From: Myxococcaceae bacterium | GTDB taxonomy: Bacteria; Myxococcota; Myxococcia; Myxococcales; Myxococcaceae | Length of the DNA stretch: 59,905 bases | NCBI GenBank assembly: GCA_004173515.1 | Contig: SECN01000003.1 | Location: forward strand, 1 to 59,905 | Direction: 5' to 3' | Part shown: positions 25,301-33,678 of the stretch, one piece after another | How positions within the stretch are numbered: the stretch's first letter is position 1 | Layout of the letters: the number at the start of each line of letters is the position of its first letter | Program-made: the position numbers and the translations under genes | The notes under the pieces: model-generated | Seen by the model: only the letters and a program-made list of their open reading frames with translations | Told to the model about the DNA's origin: nothing | The model's database searches: none

Positions 25301-26969
25301 GCGCGTACAGCGCCTCGCCCATGCGCAGGTACTGCGCGCCGCCGCCGGGGAACATGAAGACCACCGACCGGTCTTCCAGCCGGTCGTTCGCTGTCACCAG
25401 CCGCTCCGGGTCTCCCGACGCGAGCACGGCGGCGGCATCCCGCGTGTCCTCGCACACCAAGAAACGGCGGTGGGCGAAGGCCTTGCGGCCCCGCTGGAGC
25501 GTGTGCGCCACGTCGGCCAGCTCCACCTCGGGGTGACGCTCCAGGTGATCCGCGAGCCGCACGGTCGCTGCGTCCAGCGCGGCCTCCGTCTTCGCGGACA
25601 GCACCAGCAACTTCCACGGTCGTCCCGGTCCACTCGCGGGCAATACGGGTGGCTGCTCCAGGATGGCGTGGGCGTTGGTGCCGCCGATGCCGAAGGAGCT
25701 GACGCCCGCGCGGCGCGGGCCGTTCTTCGCGCGCCACTCCTGGGGGGCGGCGTTGACGAAGAAGGGGCTGTGCTCCCAGTCGATGTTGGGATTGGGCGTC
25801 TGGAAGTGCAGCGTCGGAGGGATGAGGCCGTGCTCCACCGCGAGCGTGGCCTTGATGAGCCCCGCCACGCCGGCCGCGGCATCCAGGTGCCCGATGTTCG
25901 ACTTCACCGACCCCAGCGCGCAGAACCGCGTGGCGTCGGTGGACTCGCGGAACACCTGCGTCAGCGCGGAGACCTCGATGGGATCCCCCAGCAGCGTGCC
26001 CGTGCCGTGCGTCTCCACGTAGCCGATCTGATCCGGCGTGACGCCGGCCATGGCCTGGGCGCGGGCGATGACCTCCACCTGGCCCTCCACGCTGGGCGCG
26101 GTGAAGCCCAGCTTCGACGCGCCATCGTTGTTGATGGCGGAGCCCCGGAGGATGGCGTGGATGGGATTGCCGTCCCGGAGCGCGTCCTCCAGGCGCTTGA
26201 GCACCACGATGCCCACGCCGCTGCCGAAGACGGTGCCCTGTCCCCGAGCGTCGAAGGGCCGGCAGTGGCCGTCGGGTGATGCGATGCCCCCCGCCTGATG
26301 CGTGTAGCCGGTGCGCTGGGGCACATCCACGGAGACGCCGCCCGCGACGGCCACGTCACACTGGAAGCCCAGCAGCGCCTGACACGCGAGGTGGGTCGCC
26401 ACCAGCGACGTGGAGCATCCGGTCTGCACGTCGAGGCTGGGGCCGCGCAGGTCCAGGTGGTACGCGAGCCGCGTGGCGAGGAAGTCCTTGTCGTTGCCGA
26501 GCATCACCTGGAAGGTGTCGCCGGCCTCGATGAGCTCGCGGTGCGTGAGCAGGTTGAAGAGCAGGTAGGTGCTGAGGCTGGTGCCGGCGAAGACGCCGAC
26601 GGAGCGGGACGTGTCGGGGTCGAAGCCCGAACGCTCCAGCGCCTCCCACGCGCACTCCAGGAACGCGCGGTGCTGCGGATCCATCAGCGCGGCCTCCCGG
26701 GGCGAGTACCCGAAGAAGCCCGCGTCGAAGAGGTCCACGCCTTCCAGCACCGCGCCGGCCTTGACGAAGTCCGGCGAGCGCAGCGCGGACTCCGGCACGC
26801 CCCGGGCCCGCAGCTCCTCGTCCGTGAAGGCGCGGATGCCCTCCACGCCCTCGCGCAGGTTGCGCCAGAACGCCTCCACGTTGGGGGCCCCGGGAAAACG
26901 TCCCGCCATGCCGACGATGGCGATGGCCAGCTCGTCGATTCCGTCCGGGGGATTCTGCTCGTCCATCAT
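22383..26969 (-). CDS. Type I polyketide synthase module (KS-AT-KR-ACP)
   Basis: A 1528-residue PKS. Ketosynthase, about 12-430, with QTGCSTSLVATH, ETHGTGTLLGDP and NIGHLDAAAG. Acyltransferase, about 535-830, with GHSVGEY; the specificity motif reads VAAHS instead of HAFH or YASH, so the extender is uncertain (malonyl most likely). Ketoreductase: structural half from about 945, NADPH loop TGGLGGIG near 1145, but the catalytic Tyr of the usual Q-x-x-Y-C-A-A-N is His1305 (codon CAC at 23055-23057), so reduction may be lost. ACP near 1457 with DLGGNSLIGL. The ATG at 26969 has GGAAGGAG upstream and lies 8 bp after the NRPS stop. It receives the acyl-aminoacyl chain from the NRPS and passes it to the PKS-GT. 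Confidence 0.93.
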   Translation of the reverse strand: MMDEQNPPDGIDELAIAIVGMAGRFPGAPNVEAFWRNLREGVEGIRAFTDEELRARGVPESALRSPDFVKAGAVLEGVDLFDAGFFGYSPREAALMDPQHRAFLECAWEALERSGFDPDTSRSVGVFAGTSLSTYLLFNLLTHRELIEAGDTFQVMLGNDKDFLATRLAYHLDLRGPSLDVQTGCSTSLVATHLACQALLGFQCDVAVAGGVSVDVPQRTGYTHQAGGIASPDGHCRPFDARGQGTVFGSGVGIVVLKRLEDALRDGNPIHAILRGSAINNDGASKLGFTAPSVEGQVEVIARAQAMAGVTPDQIGYVETHGTGTLLGDPIEVSALTQVFRESTDATRFCALGSVKSNIGHLDAAAGVAGLIKATLAVEHGLIPPTLHFQTPNPNIDWEHSPFFVNAAPQEWRAKNGPRRAGVSSFGIGGTNAHAILEQPPVLPASGPGRPWKLLVLSAKTEAALDAATVRLADHLERHPEVELADVAHTLQRGRKAFAHRRFLVCEDTRDAAAVLASGDPERLVTANDRLEDRSVVFMFPGGGAQYLRMGEALYAQEPVFREHFDACAALLKRHAGLDLHDIVYPVRTAEETEGKLTRTSTALPALFVVEYALAKLWMSWGIEPQAMIGHSVGEYVAACLAGVFSLEDALKLVCERGRLFERLPRGEMVSVSLSEEAMRPLLGDHLSLAALNGPEQCVVAGDSAAVERLVTELGTRDVEFRRLHIDVAAHSHLVEPILPAFGAFLAKLKLGQPTRPFVSGVSGTWITPEEATSPDYWVRHLRHTVRFGQGIQTLLAEPKHVLLEVGPGRTLSSLARLQIDRASTVLTAASMRSTRESQPDGAFLLTTLGRLWQAGVRIPWSRVHADEQRRYVVLPTYPFQRQRHWMDPRPVHTAAPVASLQKRPDLGDWFYLPSWKRALPPAPPAEFVSQRWLLFVDAQGLGQQLARRLQEAGHTVTTVSAGTSFGRAGDSAYELQPDRRDDYTSLMASLTEEDRLPERIVHLWSVEEPSKAEPERVQQLGFNSLLMLAQALGSVPQAVRHLDILSTGVQAVTGHEALCPEKATVLGPCRVLPREMPQLTCRSIDVELGRTEALVERLLAELAIPLAGATVALRGHHRWEQDFEPVKLPPTVSRLRQRGTYLITGGLGGIGLVLAEHLARTVQARLVLLGRSAFPERAEWAGWLTAHGEADATSQRIQQLQALESLGAEVLVLRADVGDASRMEAVLQQARTAFGELHGVIHAAGVPAGGLSQFKTADSMATVFRAKVRGTRVLHALLRGTPLDFFMLCSSRTAIVGDFGQVEHCAANAFLDAFAQERAAEGDGPVFAVGWDTWQEVGQAVTTAMPDSLKHLRDALLEHGLKSAEGRQVFDRVLGAKLPQVLVSTQDLTAVLANHSNPFQVQDLMPSLADALSSAVAAGDVEAAEGDPGQKLAGIWQRLLGVERVNPHDNFFDLGGNSLIGLKVIAEVKRSMGVDLPVVKLFENPTLGALTRLLGGGPEPEAAPTFTERRTRGAQRRERFQRKLDPK
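25011..25140. repeat. AT-domain segment nearly identical to the one at 20421-20550 (copy 2)
   Basis: Second copy of the near-identical 130-bp acyltransferase segment, in the KS-AT-KR-ACP gene. The pattern suggests recent duplication or gene conversion between modules. Confidence 0.8.
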
Positions 26970-26976
26970 GGGCCGC

Positions 26977-29900
26977 TCACTCCTTCCGAGTGGCTCGTTG
27001 GCGCTGGCGACGAAGGACCTCGACCTGACGGCGGGCCCGGTCCTGGGCGCTCTCGATGGAGACCCGCGCGGTCGGTGCCTCACCCAGCCAGGTGGCCAGC
27101 GAGGCGATGGTGGGATGTTCCAGCAGCTTCACCAACTGCAACTCCGGATGATCCGTCTTCAGCCGGTGGTGCACCTGCACCATCTGGAGCGAGTGCCCAC
27201 CCAGATCGAAGAAGCTGTCGTGGATGCCCACGCGCTCCAGCCGCAGCACTTCGCGCCACACGCCCGCGATGCGCTCCTCCAACTGGCCCCGCGGGGCCGC
27301 GTACGTGGTGGCCGTGTCGCGCCGCGCCTGTGAAGGGGCGGGCAGCGCCTTGCGGTCCACCTTCCCGTTGGGCGTCAGCGGCAGCCGCTCCAAGGCCACG
27401 AAGAGCGACGGCACCATGTGTTCGGGCAGGTGCTGCTGGAGGAATGCGCGCAGCACGGAGGACTCGGGGGTCGCCTGCGCCGCGCCCACCACGTAGGCGA
27501 CGAGCGTCGCGTCGCCCGGCGAATCCTCGCGGGCCACGACCACGGTCTCGTGCACTCCGGGGTGACGTGACAGCGCCGTCTCCACATCGCCCGTCTCGAT
27601 GCGGAAGCCGCGCACCTTGACCTGATGGTCCACGCGGCCCAGGAACTCCACCGTGCCGTCCGCGCGCCACCGCGCCAGGTCGCCGGTGCGGTACATGCGC
27701 GCGCCCGGCTCGTGGCTGAACGGATCCGGCACGAAGCGCTCGGCCGTGAGCGACGGCCGCTCGTGGTAGCCGCGCGTCACGCCGCCGCCCGCGAGGAACA
27801 GCTCGCCGGGCACTCCCTCCGGGAGCGGCTGGAGGAACGGGTTCAGCACGTACATCCGCGTGCGCGCGATGGGACGGCCGATGGGCACCGGCCCCGCCGC
27901 ATCCCGCACGTCATGCGTGGAGGACCAGACGGTGGTCTCCGTGGGGCCGTACATGTTCACGAGCCCGCCGGGGACGGCCTGTTGGAGCGTGCTCGCGAGC
28001 GCGGTGGGCAGCGCCTCGCCTCCCACCAGCATCCGGCGCAGTCCGGAGAGGGCCTGCGCGGCTTCTGTGTCGAGCGTGAGGGCGCGCGCATGGGAGGGCG
28101 TGCACTGGAAGTGGGTGATGCCGTGCCGGCGCAGCTGGTCGGGCAGGGTGGGGACGTCACCCTTGCGGCGGCCATCGTGTTCGCTGAGGCGGCGGAGTTG
28201 ATCCAACGCGGGCAGGCTCTCCAGCACCGCGTCGGCGTCGATGCCGAAGTCGATGAGGCAGCCCAGCTCGTTCACGCCCAGCTCGCGCACCCGCTCGACC
28301 ATCGCCAGGCAGCCACGCGGGGAGCCGAAGAGGCCGCTCGTCTCGAAGTAGCGATCGAACGCGTGCGTGACGATGCGGTCCAGGTCCTCCGGACGCAGCG
28401 ACTTCGCATCCACGTCCATCCCCAGGCTGCGCCCGATGCCCGACATCAAGTCCAGCGAGCTGCGCAGGTACGCCTTGAAGGGGCCCTCGACGCGGGCCTT
28501 CACGCGCTCCACATCGTGGTCCACGTACGTGTGCAGCATGAGGGTGACGTGGCCCTCGCCGGAGTGCCCGGCCTCGCGCCATGCCTCGCGGTAGAGGGCG
28601 ATCTTCCCGCCCAGCTCTTCCAGGCCCTGGCCCAGCAGGTGGGTGAGGACGAAGGCGCCCGCGGCGCCCGCGGCCCGGAACGTCTCCGGGTTGCCGGCGG
28701 CGGTGAGCCACACGGGCAGCTCACGCTGGATGGGGCGGGGCCGCAGCCGCACGTCCACCGGCGTGCCCGCGCCTCCCGGGTAGCTGACCGTCTCCCCGCG
28801 CCAGAGCCGGCGGATGACGTCCAGGCTCTCCATCATCACTTCCTTGCGCTTCGCGTAGCGCTCGGGGGCGAAGACGAAGTCGTCCGCGTGCCAGCCGGAG
28901 GCGATGGACATGCCCACGCGGCCCCGGGAGAGGTTGTCCACCAGGGACCACTCCTCGGCGACGCGCACCGGGTGGTGCAGGGGCAGCACCACGCTGCCGG
29001 CGCGGATGCCCACGCGCTGCGTGACGGCGGCCACGGCGGCCCCGGTGACGGACGGGTTCGGGTAGAGGCCCCCGAAGGCGTGGAAGTGGCGCTCCGGCGT
29101 CCAGATGGCCGCGAAGCCATTGCGGTCGGCGAACTTCGCGCCCTCCAGCAGGAGCCGGTAGCGATCACCCGGCTGATCTGAATCGTCCGCGAAGTAGAAG
29201 AGGCTGAAGTCCAGGGGCTTCGCCGCGCCCTGCTTGCGGCGGCGGGCGCGCAGGGTGGCGGCCTCGTCACCCTGGAGGACGACCTTGAAGCCGCGCGTGA
29301 GCGTCCACAGCAGCTCCAGCACGGAGATGTCGAAGGAGATGCTGGTGACGGCCAGCCACGCGCCCGCGGTCGTGCCGTCCAGCCGCTGATCCATCGCGGC
29401 GAAGAAGCGCGCGACGGTCTCGTGGGGCACCATCACGCCCTTGGGCTGACCGGTGGAGCCCGACGTGTAGATGACATACGCGATGTTCGAGGGCGCCGCG
29501 GCGATGCCGATGCCCACCGGCGCCAGCTCCTCCTCCAGCGCATCCACTCGCACTTCCGTCACTTCAGGACCCGCGAGCGCGCCCGCCAGGTGCGACTGCG
29601 TGACGAGCACCTTCGCGCCGCAGTCGCGCAGCATGTACAGCAGGCGCTCACGCGGGTAGTCCGGATCCAACGGCACGTAGGCGCCACCGGCCTCCAGGAT
29701 GCCGAGCAGCGACACCACCGTGTCCAGCGAGCGCTCCACGCTGATGCCCACGCGCGCTTCCGGCCCCACGCCCAGCGTCCGCAGCCTTGCTGCGAGCACG
29801 CCGACGCGACGGCGCAACTGTGCGTAGGTGAGCGCCTCGTCCTCGTGCACCACGGCGATGGCGTCGGGCGTCTCCCGTGCCTGCGCGAGGAACTGCTCGT

Positions 29901-32900
29901 GGATGCAGGCCGCGCCGCCCAGGTTGTCCGCGGCGTTGTTCCAGTCCTCCAGCACCCGCCGCTGCTCCAGGCCGGTCAGCAGGGGAAGCGCGCCCACGGG
30001 GAGGCCGGGCGCCTCCACCACGCCGCGCAGCAGCACCTCCAGGTGCCCGACGAGCCGGCGGATGGTGGCCTCCTCGAAGAGGTCCGTCCGGAACTCCAGC
30101 GCGCCCGCGAGGCCCTCGGGACCTTCCGCGAACACCAGCGACAGGTCGAACTTGGACGTCCCCGCCACGGCGCCATCCGGCGTGGACAGCTCCGGCCGCC
30201 ACCGCATGCCCGGCACGTCGGTGGCCACCGCCGGCAGGCTCTCCAGCATGAAGCTCGTCTGCACCAGCGGGCTGCCGTCACCGGAGCGCGAGGCGTTCGT
30301 CGCGGCCACGACCTCCTCGAAGGGCAGCTCGCCGTGCGTGAGCGCCTCGCGCACCTGTTCGCGCACGCGCTTGAGCAACTGCTGGAACGTGGGGCCGCCG
30401 GACACGTCGCAGCGGATGACGAGCGTGTTCGCCAGGAACCCGACCAGCTCCCGCACCGCCAGACGCTCACGGTGGGCCGCGACCGTGCCCACGCCGAAGT
30501 CCTCCTGCCCCGAGTAGCGGTGCAGGAGCGCCGCGTACGCGGTCAGCAGGGTGACGTAGAGCGTGCAGCCTTCGCGCTGGCCCAGGGCCCGCAGCGAGTC
30601 CGTCAGGTCGCGAGGCACCTGGAACGTGACGGTCGCGCCGCGCGAGCCCTGTTCCCGGGGGCGGGCGTGATCCGTCGGCAGCTCCAGGCGCGGCAGCGCG
30701 TTCAGGCCCCGGGCCCAGAAGGCGCGCTGCGCCTGGAGGGTCGGCACGAGCGCCCGCTGCCAGCGCGCATAGTCCGCGTACTGGAGCGCGGGCGGCGCCA
30801 GCGGATCCGCGGCCCCGCGCGCGAAGGCGGCATGGAGCGCGGCCAGCTCCCCGGCCAGCACCCCGATGGACCACCCGTCCGTGATGAGGTGGTGCTGCGT
30901 GAGCAGCAGCACGTGCTCCGTGTCCGACAGCCGCACCAGCTCCGCGTGGAAGAGCGGACCGTCGGTCAGGGAGAACGGCCGCTGCCCGAGCGCCAGGGCG
31001 TACTCGCGCAGCACTTGCTCCCGGGCCTCCGCCGCGACCGCCGTCAGGTCATGCCGACCCAATGCGAACGGCGCAGGGGGGAGCACCCGCTGACGGGGTT
31101 CGCCATCCACCTCGGGGAAGACGGTGCGCAGGATGGCGTGGCGGCGCACCAGCGCATCCAGGGCCCGCTGCAACGCGCCCGCGTCCAGGGCGCCTTCCAT
31201 CCGCAGCCCGAACTGGACGTTGTAGAGTGGCACGCCCGGCATGAGCCGGTCCAGGAACCACAGCCGGAACTGGCCGGGAGACAGCGGCAGGTCGCCTTCC
31301 AGCGTCCCCGCGCGCAACGCCGGGCCCTCCACCACGGTGCCCAGCCGCGAGCGCTCCCACGTGGTCAGCAGCGCGGACGACACCGCCGCCAGCGTCGGGT
31401 GCTCCCACAGGAACGTGGTCGGCACCGACGTGCCGAGCGACGCCTCCAGGCGTCCCTGCAACTCCATCACCGCCAGCGAATCCAGGCCCAGTCCGGCCAG
31501 CGGCACGTCGCGCGACAGGCTCGCCGGATCCGCGCGGCTCGCAAGGGCCACCTCCGCCCGGACGAACGCCTCCACCCGCGCCGCTCGCTCCTCTTCGGAA
31601 GTCCCGGGCAGCACGTCGCGCAGCGGCGCGAGCCGCTCACCGCCGTCCTCCTGGGGCGCGGATTCCGCCAGCGTCGCGACGGCCTGTTCCACCACCTCCA
31701 GCGTGCCCTGGAGGAAGGCGTCGCGGCACGCGCGGCGCTGGATCTTCCCGCTGGACGTCTTGGGAATCGTGCGCGGCTCGACGAGGACGACCGCGTGGAC
31801 GTGCGCCGCGTGCTCGTCCGCGATGGCGCGGCGGATGGCCTCGATGACGCCGGCCGCCCCGGTGGTGCTCGCGCGGAGGTCCGCCTCGGTGACGAGCACC
31901 AGGCGCTCCTCGCCCTCCACGTCCACGGAGAAGGTGGCGGTGCAGCCCGGACGCACCGCCGGGTGCGCGCGCTCCGCGGTGAGCTCGATGTCCTGCGGGT
32001 AGAGGTTGCGCCCGCGCAGGATGATGAGGTCCTTCAGGCGGCCGGTGACGAACAGCTCACCGTCCAGGATGAAGCCCAGGTCCCCCGTGCGCAGCCACGG
32101 CCCGCTGCCGTCTTCCAGGCGGGTGCCGAAGGCGCGCTCGCTCTCCTCCGGACGGTTCCAGTAGCCCAGGGCCACGCTCGGTCCCGCCACGCAGATCTCC
32201 CCCACCGTCCCGGGAGCGCACGCGGTGCGCTTCTCCGGGTGCAGGATGCGCAGCTGCTGATCCTCCGCGCTGCGTCCCACCGACACGAGCACGCGCGAGC
32301 CCGCGTCCTCCGGCGCCACCTTGCGGGCCTCGTCGTGCGCCAGCGCTCCGGCGTCGACGGTCAGCTCCTGGACCCCGGCCATCGCGGTGCCGCCCGTGAC
32401 GATGAGCGTCGCCTCCGCCAGGCCGTAGCAGGGATAGAACGCCTGGGGTCGGAAGCCCCTGGGCGCGAACGTCTCCGTGAAGCGGCGCAGCGTCTCCGCG
32501 CGCGTCGGCTCGGCGCCGTTGAAGGCCACCGTCCAGCGGCTCAGGTCCAGGCGCTCCAGGACGTCGGGGGTGACCTTCCGGATGCACAGGTCATACGCGA
32601 AGTTGGGACCGCCGCTCGTCGTGGCGCCGTAGTGCGACACCGCCTCCAGCCAGCGCAGGGGCCGCTGGAGGAAGGCGATGGGCGACATCAGCGTGCACGG
32701 GAAGCCCAGGTACAGCGGCTGGAGCACGTTGCCGATGAGCCCCATGTCGTGGAACACCGGCAGCCAGCCCATGCCCACCGCGTGCTTCGCGTCGTGCCCG
32801 AAGCCCCGGCGGATGAGCCGCTCGTTGTGCAGGATGTTCGCGTGGCTCAGCATCACGCCCTTGGGCGTGCCGGTGGAGCCAGAGGTGTATTGGAGGAACG

Positions 32901-33426
32901 CGAGCGTGTTCGCGCCCACCTCGGGCTTGCGCCAGCCCTCCGCCTGCGCGTCGGTGGTCGCGTCCGTCGCCAGCCACGTGAGCGACGCCAGCTCCGGCGC
33001 CTGCGGCAACATCACCTCCGCCATCTCCCGCAGGAAGGACGTCGTCAGCACGTAGCGCGCGCCGCAGTCCTGCGCGATGGCGCGCAGGCGGGGCAGGGTG
33101 CGCTCCAGGCGGCCCGGCTCCGGCGGATACACCGGCACCGCGACCACGCCCGCGTAGAGACACCCCATGAAGGCGGAAATGAACTCCAGCCCCGGCGGGA
33201 ACAGCAGCAGGGCCCGCTCTCCGGTGGCCCCCGCCTCCTGCAACACCGCGCCAATGCCTCGCGCCAGCCGGTCCAGGTGAGCGAACGTCCATTCCTGCGT
33301 CGGACCGTCCACGTCTCCGGTTTCCAGGAAGCGGTAGAGCAGCGCCGCCTCCTGGTGCTCCGCCCGGTGGCGAAGCACGTCGACAAGGGTCGCGAACGAA
33401 TCGGGCTCGGGGGCAGGGGCGCGCAT
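26977..33426 (-). CDS. FAAL-ACP-C-A(MOx)-PCP nonribosomal peptide synthetase that starts the assembly line
   Basis: A 2149-residue starter protein. Residues about 1-590 are a fatty acyl-AMP ligase (LQYTSGSTGTPKG near 185, then LPVFHDMGLIG), loading a fatty acid onto the ACP at about 610-690 (GLGLDSLAVME). A condensation domain, about 715-1140, has HHLITDG. The adenylation domain starts near 1145 with core motif A3 YTSGSTGQPKG and A4 SFDIS; between A4 and A5 (NMYGPTETT, near 1825) lies an FMN-dependent luciferase-like monooxygenase at about 1400-1740 (FYFADD, WTPERHFHAFGG, SIASGWHADDF). Pocket residues read by eye D-I-L-S-L-G-M-V-W-K, close to the glycine code. A PCP near 2078 (DLGGHSLQM) ends the protein. 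The ATG at 33426 follows a GTG at 33429. Glycine loading is inference. Confidence 0.93.
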   Translation of the reverse strand: MRAPAPEPDSFATLVDVLRHRAEHQEAALLYRFLETGDVDGPTQEWTFAHLDRLARGIGAVLQEAGATGERALLLFPPGLEFISAFMGCLYAGVVAVPVYPPEPGRLERTLPRLRAIAQDCGARYVLTTSFLREMAEVMLPQAPELASLTWLATDATTDAQAEGWRKPEVGANTLAFLQYTSGSTGTPKGVMLSHANILHNERLIRRGFGHDAKHAVGMGWLPVFHDMGLIGNVLQPLYLGFPCTLMSPIAFLQRPLRWLEAVSHYGATTSGGPNFAYDLCIRKVTPDVLERLDLSRWTVAFNGAEPTRAETLRRFTETFAPRGFRPQAFYPCYGLAEATLIVTGGTAMAGVQELTVDAGALAHDEARKVAPEDAGSRVLVSVGRSAEDQQLRILHPEKRTACAPGTVGEICVAGPSVALGYWNRPEESERAFGTRLEDGSGPWLRTGDLGFILDGELFVTGRLKDLIILRGRNLYPQDIELTAERAHPAVRPGCTATFSVDVEGEERLVLVTEADLRASTTGAAGVIEAIRRAIADEHAAHVHAVVLVEPRTIPKTSSGKIQRRACRDAFLQGTLEVVEQAVATLAESAPQEDGGERLAPLRDVLPGTSEEERAARVEAFVRAEVALASRADPASLSRDVPLAGLGLDSLAVMELQGRLEASLGTSVPTTFLWEHPTLAAVSSALLTTWERSRLGTVVEGPALRAGTLEGDLPLSPGQFRLWFLDRLMPGVPLYNVQFGLRMEGALDAGALQRALDALVRRHAILRTVFPEVDGEPRQRVLPPAPFALGRHDLTAVAAEAREQVLREYALALGQRPFSLTDGPLFHAELVRLSDTEHVLLLTQHHLITDGWSIGVLAGELAALHAAFARGAADPLAPPALQYADYARWQRALVPTLQAQRAFWARGLNALPRLELPTDHARPREQGSRGATVTFQVPRDLTDSLRALGQREGCTLYVTLLTAYAALLHRYSGQEDFGVGTVAAHRERLAVRELVGFLANTLVIRCDVSGGPTFQQLLKRVREQVREALTHGELPFEEVVAATNASRSGDGSPLVQTSFMLESLPAVATDVPGMRWRPELSTPDGAVAGTSKFDLSLVFAEGPEGLAGALEFRTDLFEEATIRRLVGHLEVLLRGVVEAPGLPVGALPLLTGLEQRRVLEDWNNAADNLGGAACIHEQFLAQARETPDAIAVVHEDEALTYAQLRRRVGVLAARLRTLGVGPEARVGISVERSLDTVVSLLGILEAGGAYVPLDPDYPRERLLYMLRDCGAKVLVTQSHLAGALAGPEVTEVRVDALEEELAPVGIGIAAAPSNIAYVIYTSGSTGQPKGVMVPHETVARFFAAMDQRLDGTTAGAWLAVTSISFDISVLELLWTLTRGFKVVLQGDEAATLRARRRKQGAAKPLDFSLFYFADDSDQPGDRYRLLLEGAKFADRNGFAAIWTPERHFHAFGGLYPNPSVTGAAVAAVTQRVGIRAGSVVLPLHHPVRVAEEWSLVDNLSRGRVGMSIASGWHADDFVFAPERYAKRKEVMMESLDVIRRLWRGETVSYPGGAGTPVDVRLRPRPIQRELPVWLTAAGNPETFRAAGAAGAFVLTHLLGQGLEELGGKIALYREAWREAGHSGEGHVTLMLHTYVDHDVERVKARVEGPFKAYLRSSLDLMSGIGRSLGMDVDAKSLRPEDLDRIVTHAFDRYFETSGLFGSPRGCLAMVERVRELGVNELGCLIDFGIDADAVLESLPALDQLRRLSEHDGRRKGDVPTLPDQLRRHGITHFQCTPSHARALTLDTEAAQALSGLRRMLVGGEALPTALASTLQQAVPGGLVNMYGPTETTVWSSTHDVRDAAGPVPIGRPIARTRMYVLNPFLQPLPEGVPGELFLAGGGVTRGYHERPSLTAERFVPDPFSHEPGARMYRTGDLARWRADGTVEFLGRVDHQVKVRGFRIETGDVETALSRHPGVHETVVVAREDSPGDATLVAYVVGAAQATPESSVLRAFLQQHLPEHMVPSLFVALERLPLTPNGKVDRKALPAPSQARRDTATTYAAPRGQLEERIAGVWREVLRLERVGIHDSFFDLGGHSLQMVQVHHRLKTDHPELQLVKLLEHPTIASLATWLGEAPTARVSIESAQDRARRQVEVLRRQRQRATRKE

Positions 33427-33573
33427 CACGGCTGGACGGAGGGTCGAATCCCCGGGCGTCGGCGACAGGAGCCGCTCCCAGGTGACGGGGTTGAAGCCTG
33501 TCGGAGGGTCGTGAGGATGGCGTCACACCACCGGGAAGAAGGGCGCTTCCCGGAGATGGCACACCAAGTCATT

Positions 33574-33603
33574 CTGATAAACCGGGTCTCACCGGACTGT
33601 CAA
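33574..33603 (-). promoter_or_regulatory. Promoter of the NRPS-PKS operon
   Basis: On the minus strand a perfect -35 TTGACA (33603-33598), an 18-bp spacer and TATCAG (33579-33574) lie about 150 bases before the NRPS start codon. This is the best promoter match in the 250-bp gap between the NRPS and the ALG10-like gene, and the surrounding DNA is locally AT-richer. It would give a leader of about 140 nt. Seen by eye. Confidence 0.55.
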
Positions 33604-33678
33604 TACTCACTGGAAAAACATCTCAGTGGGTTTCGTCGTGAAAGCCGGATGAGACGTGAAGGCACGCCGGCCGTGTTC

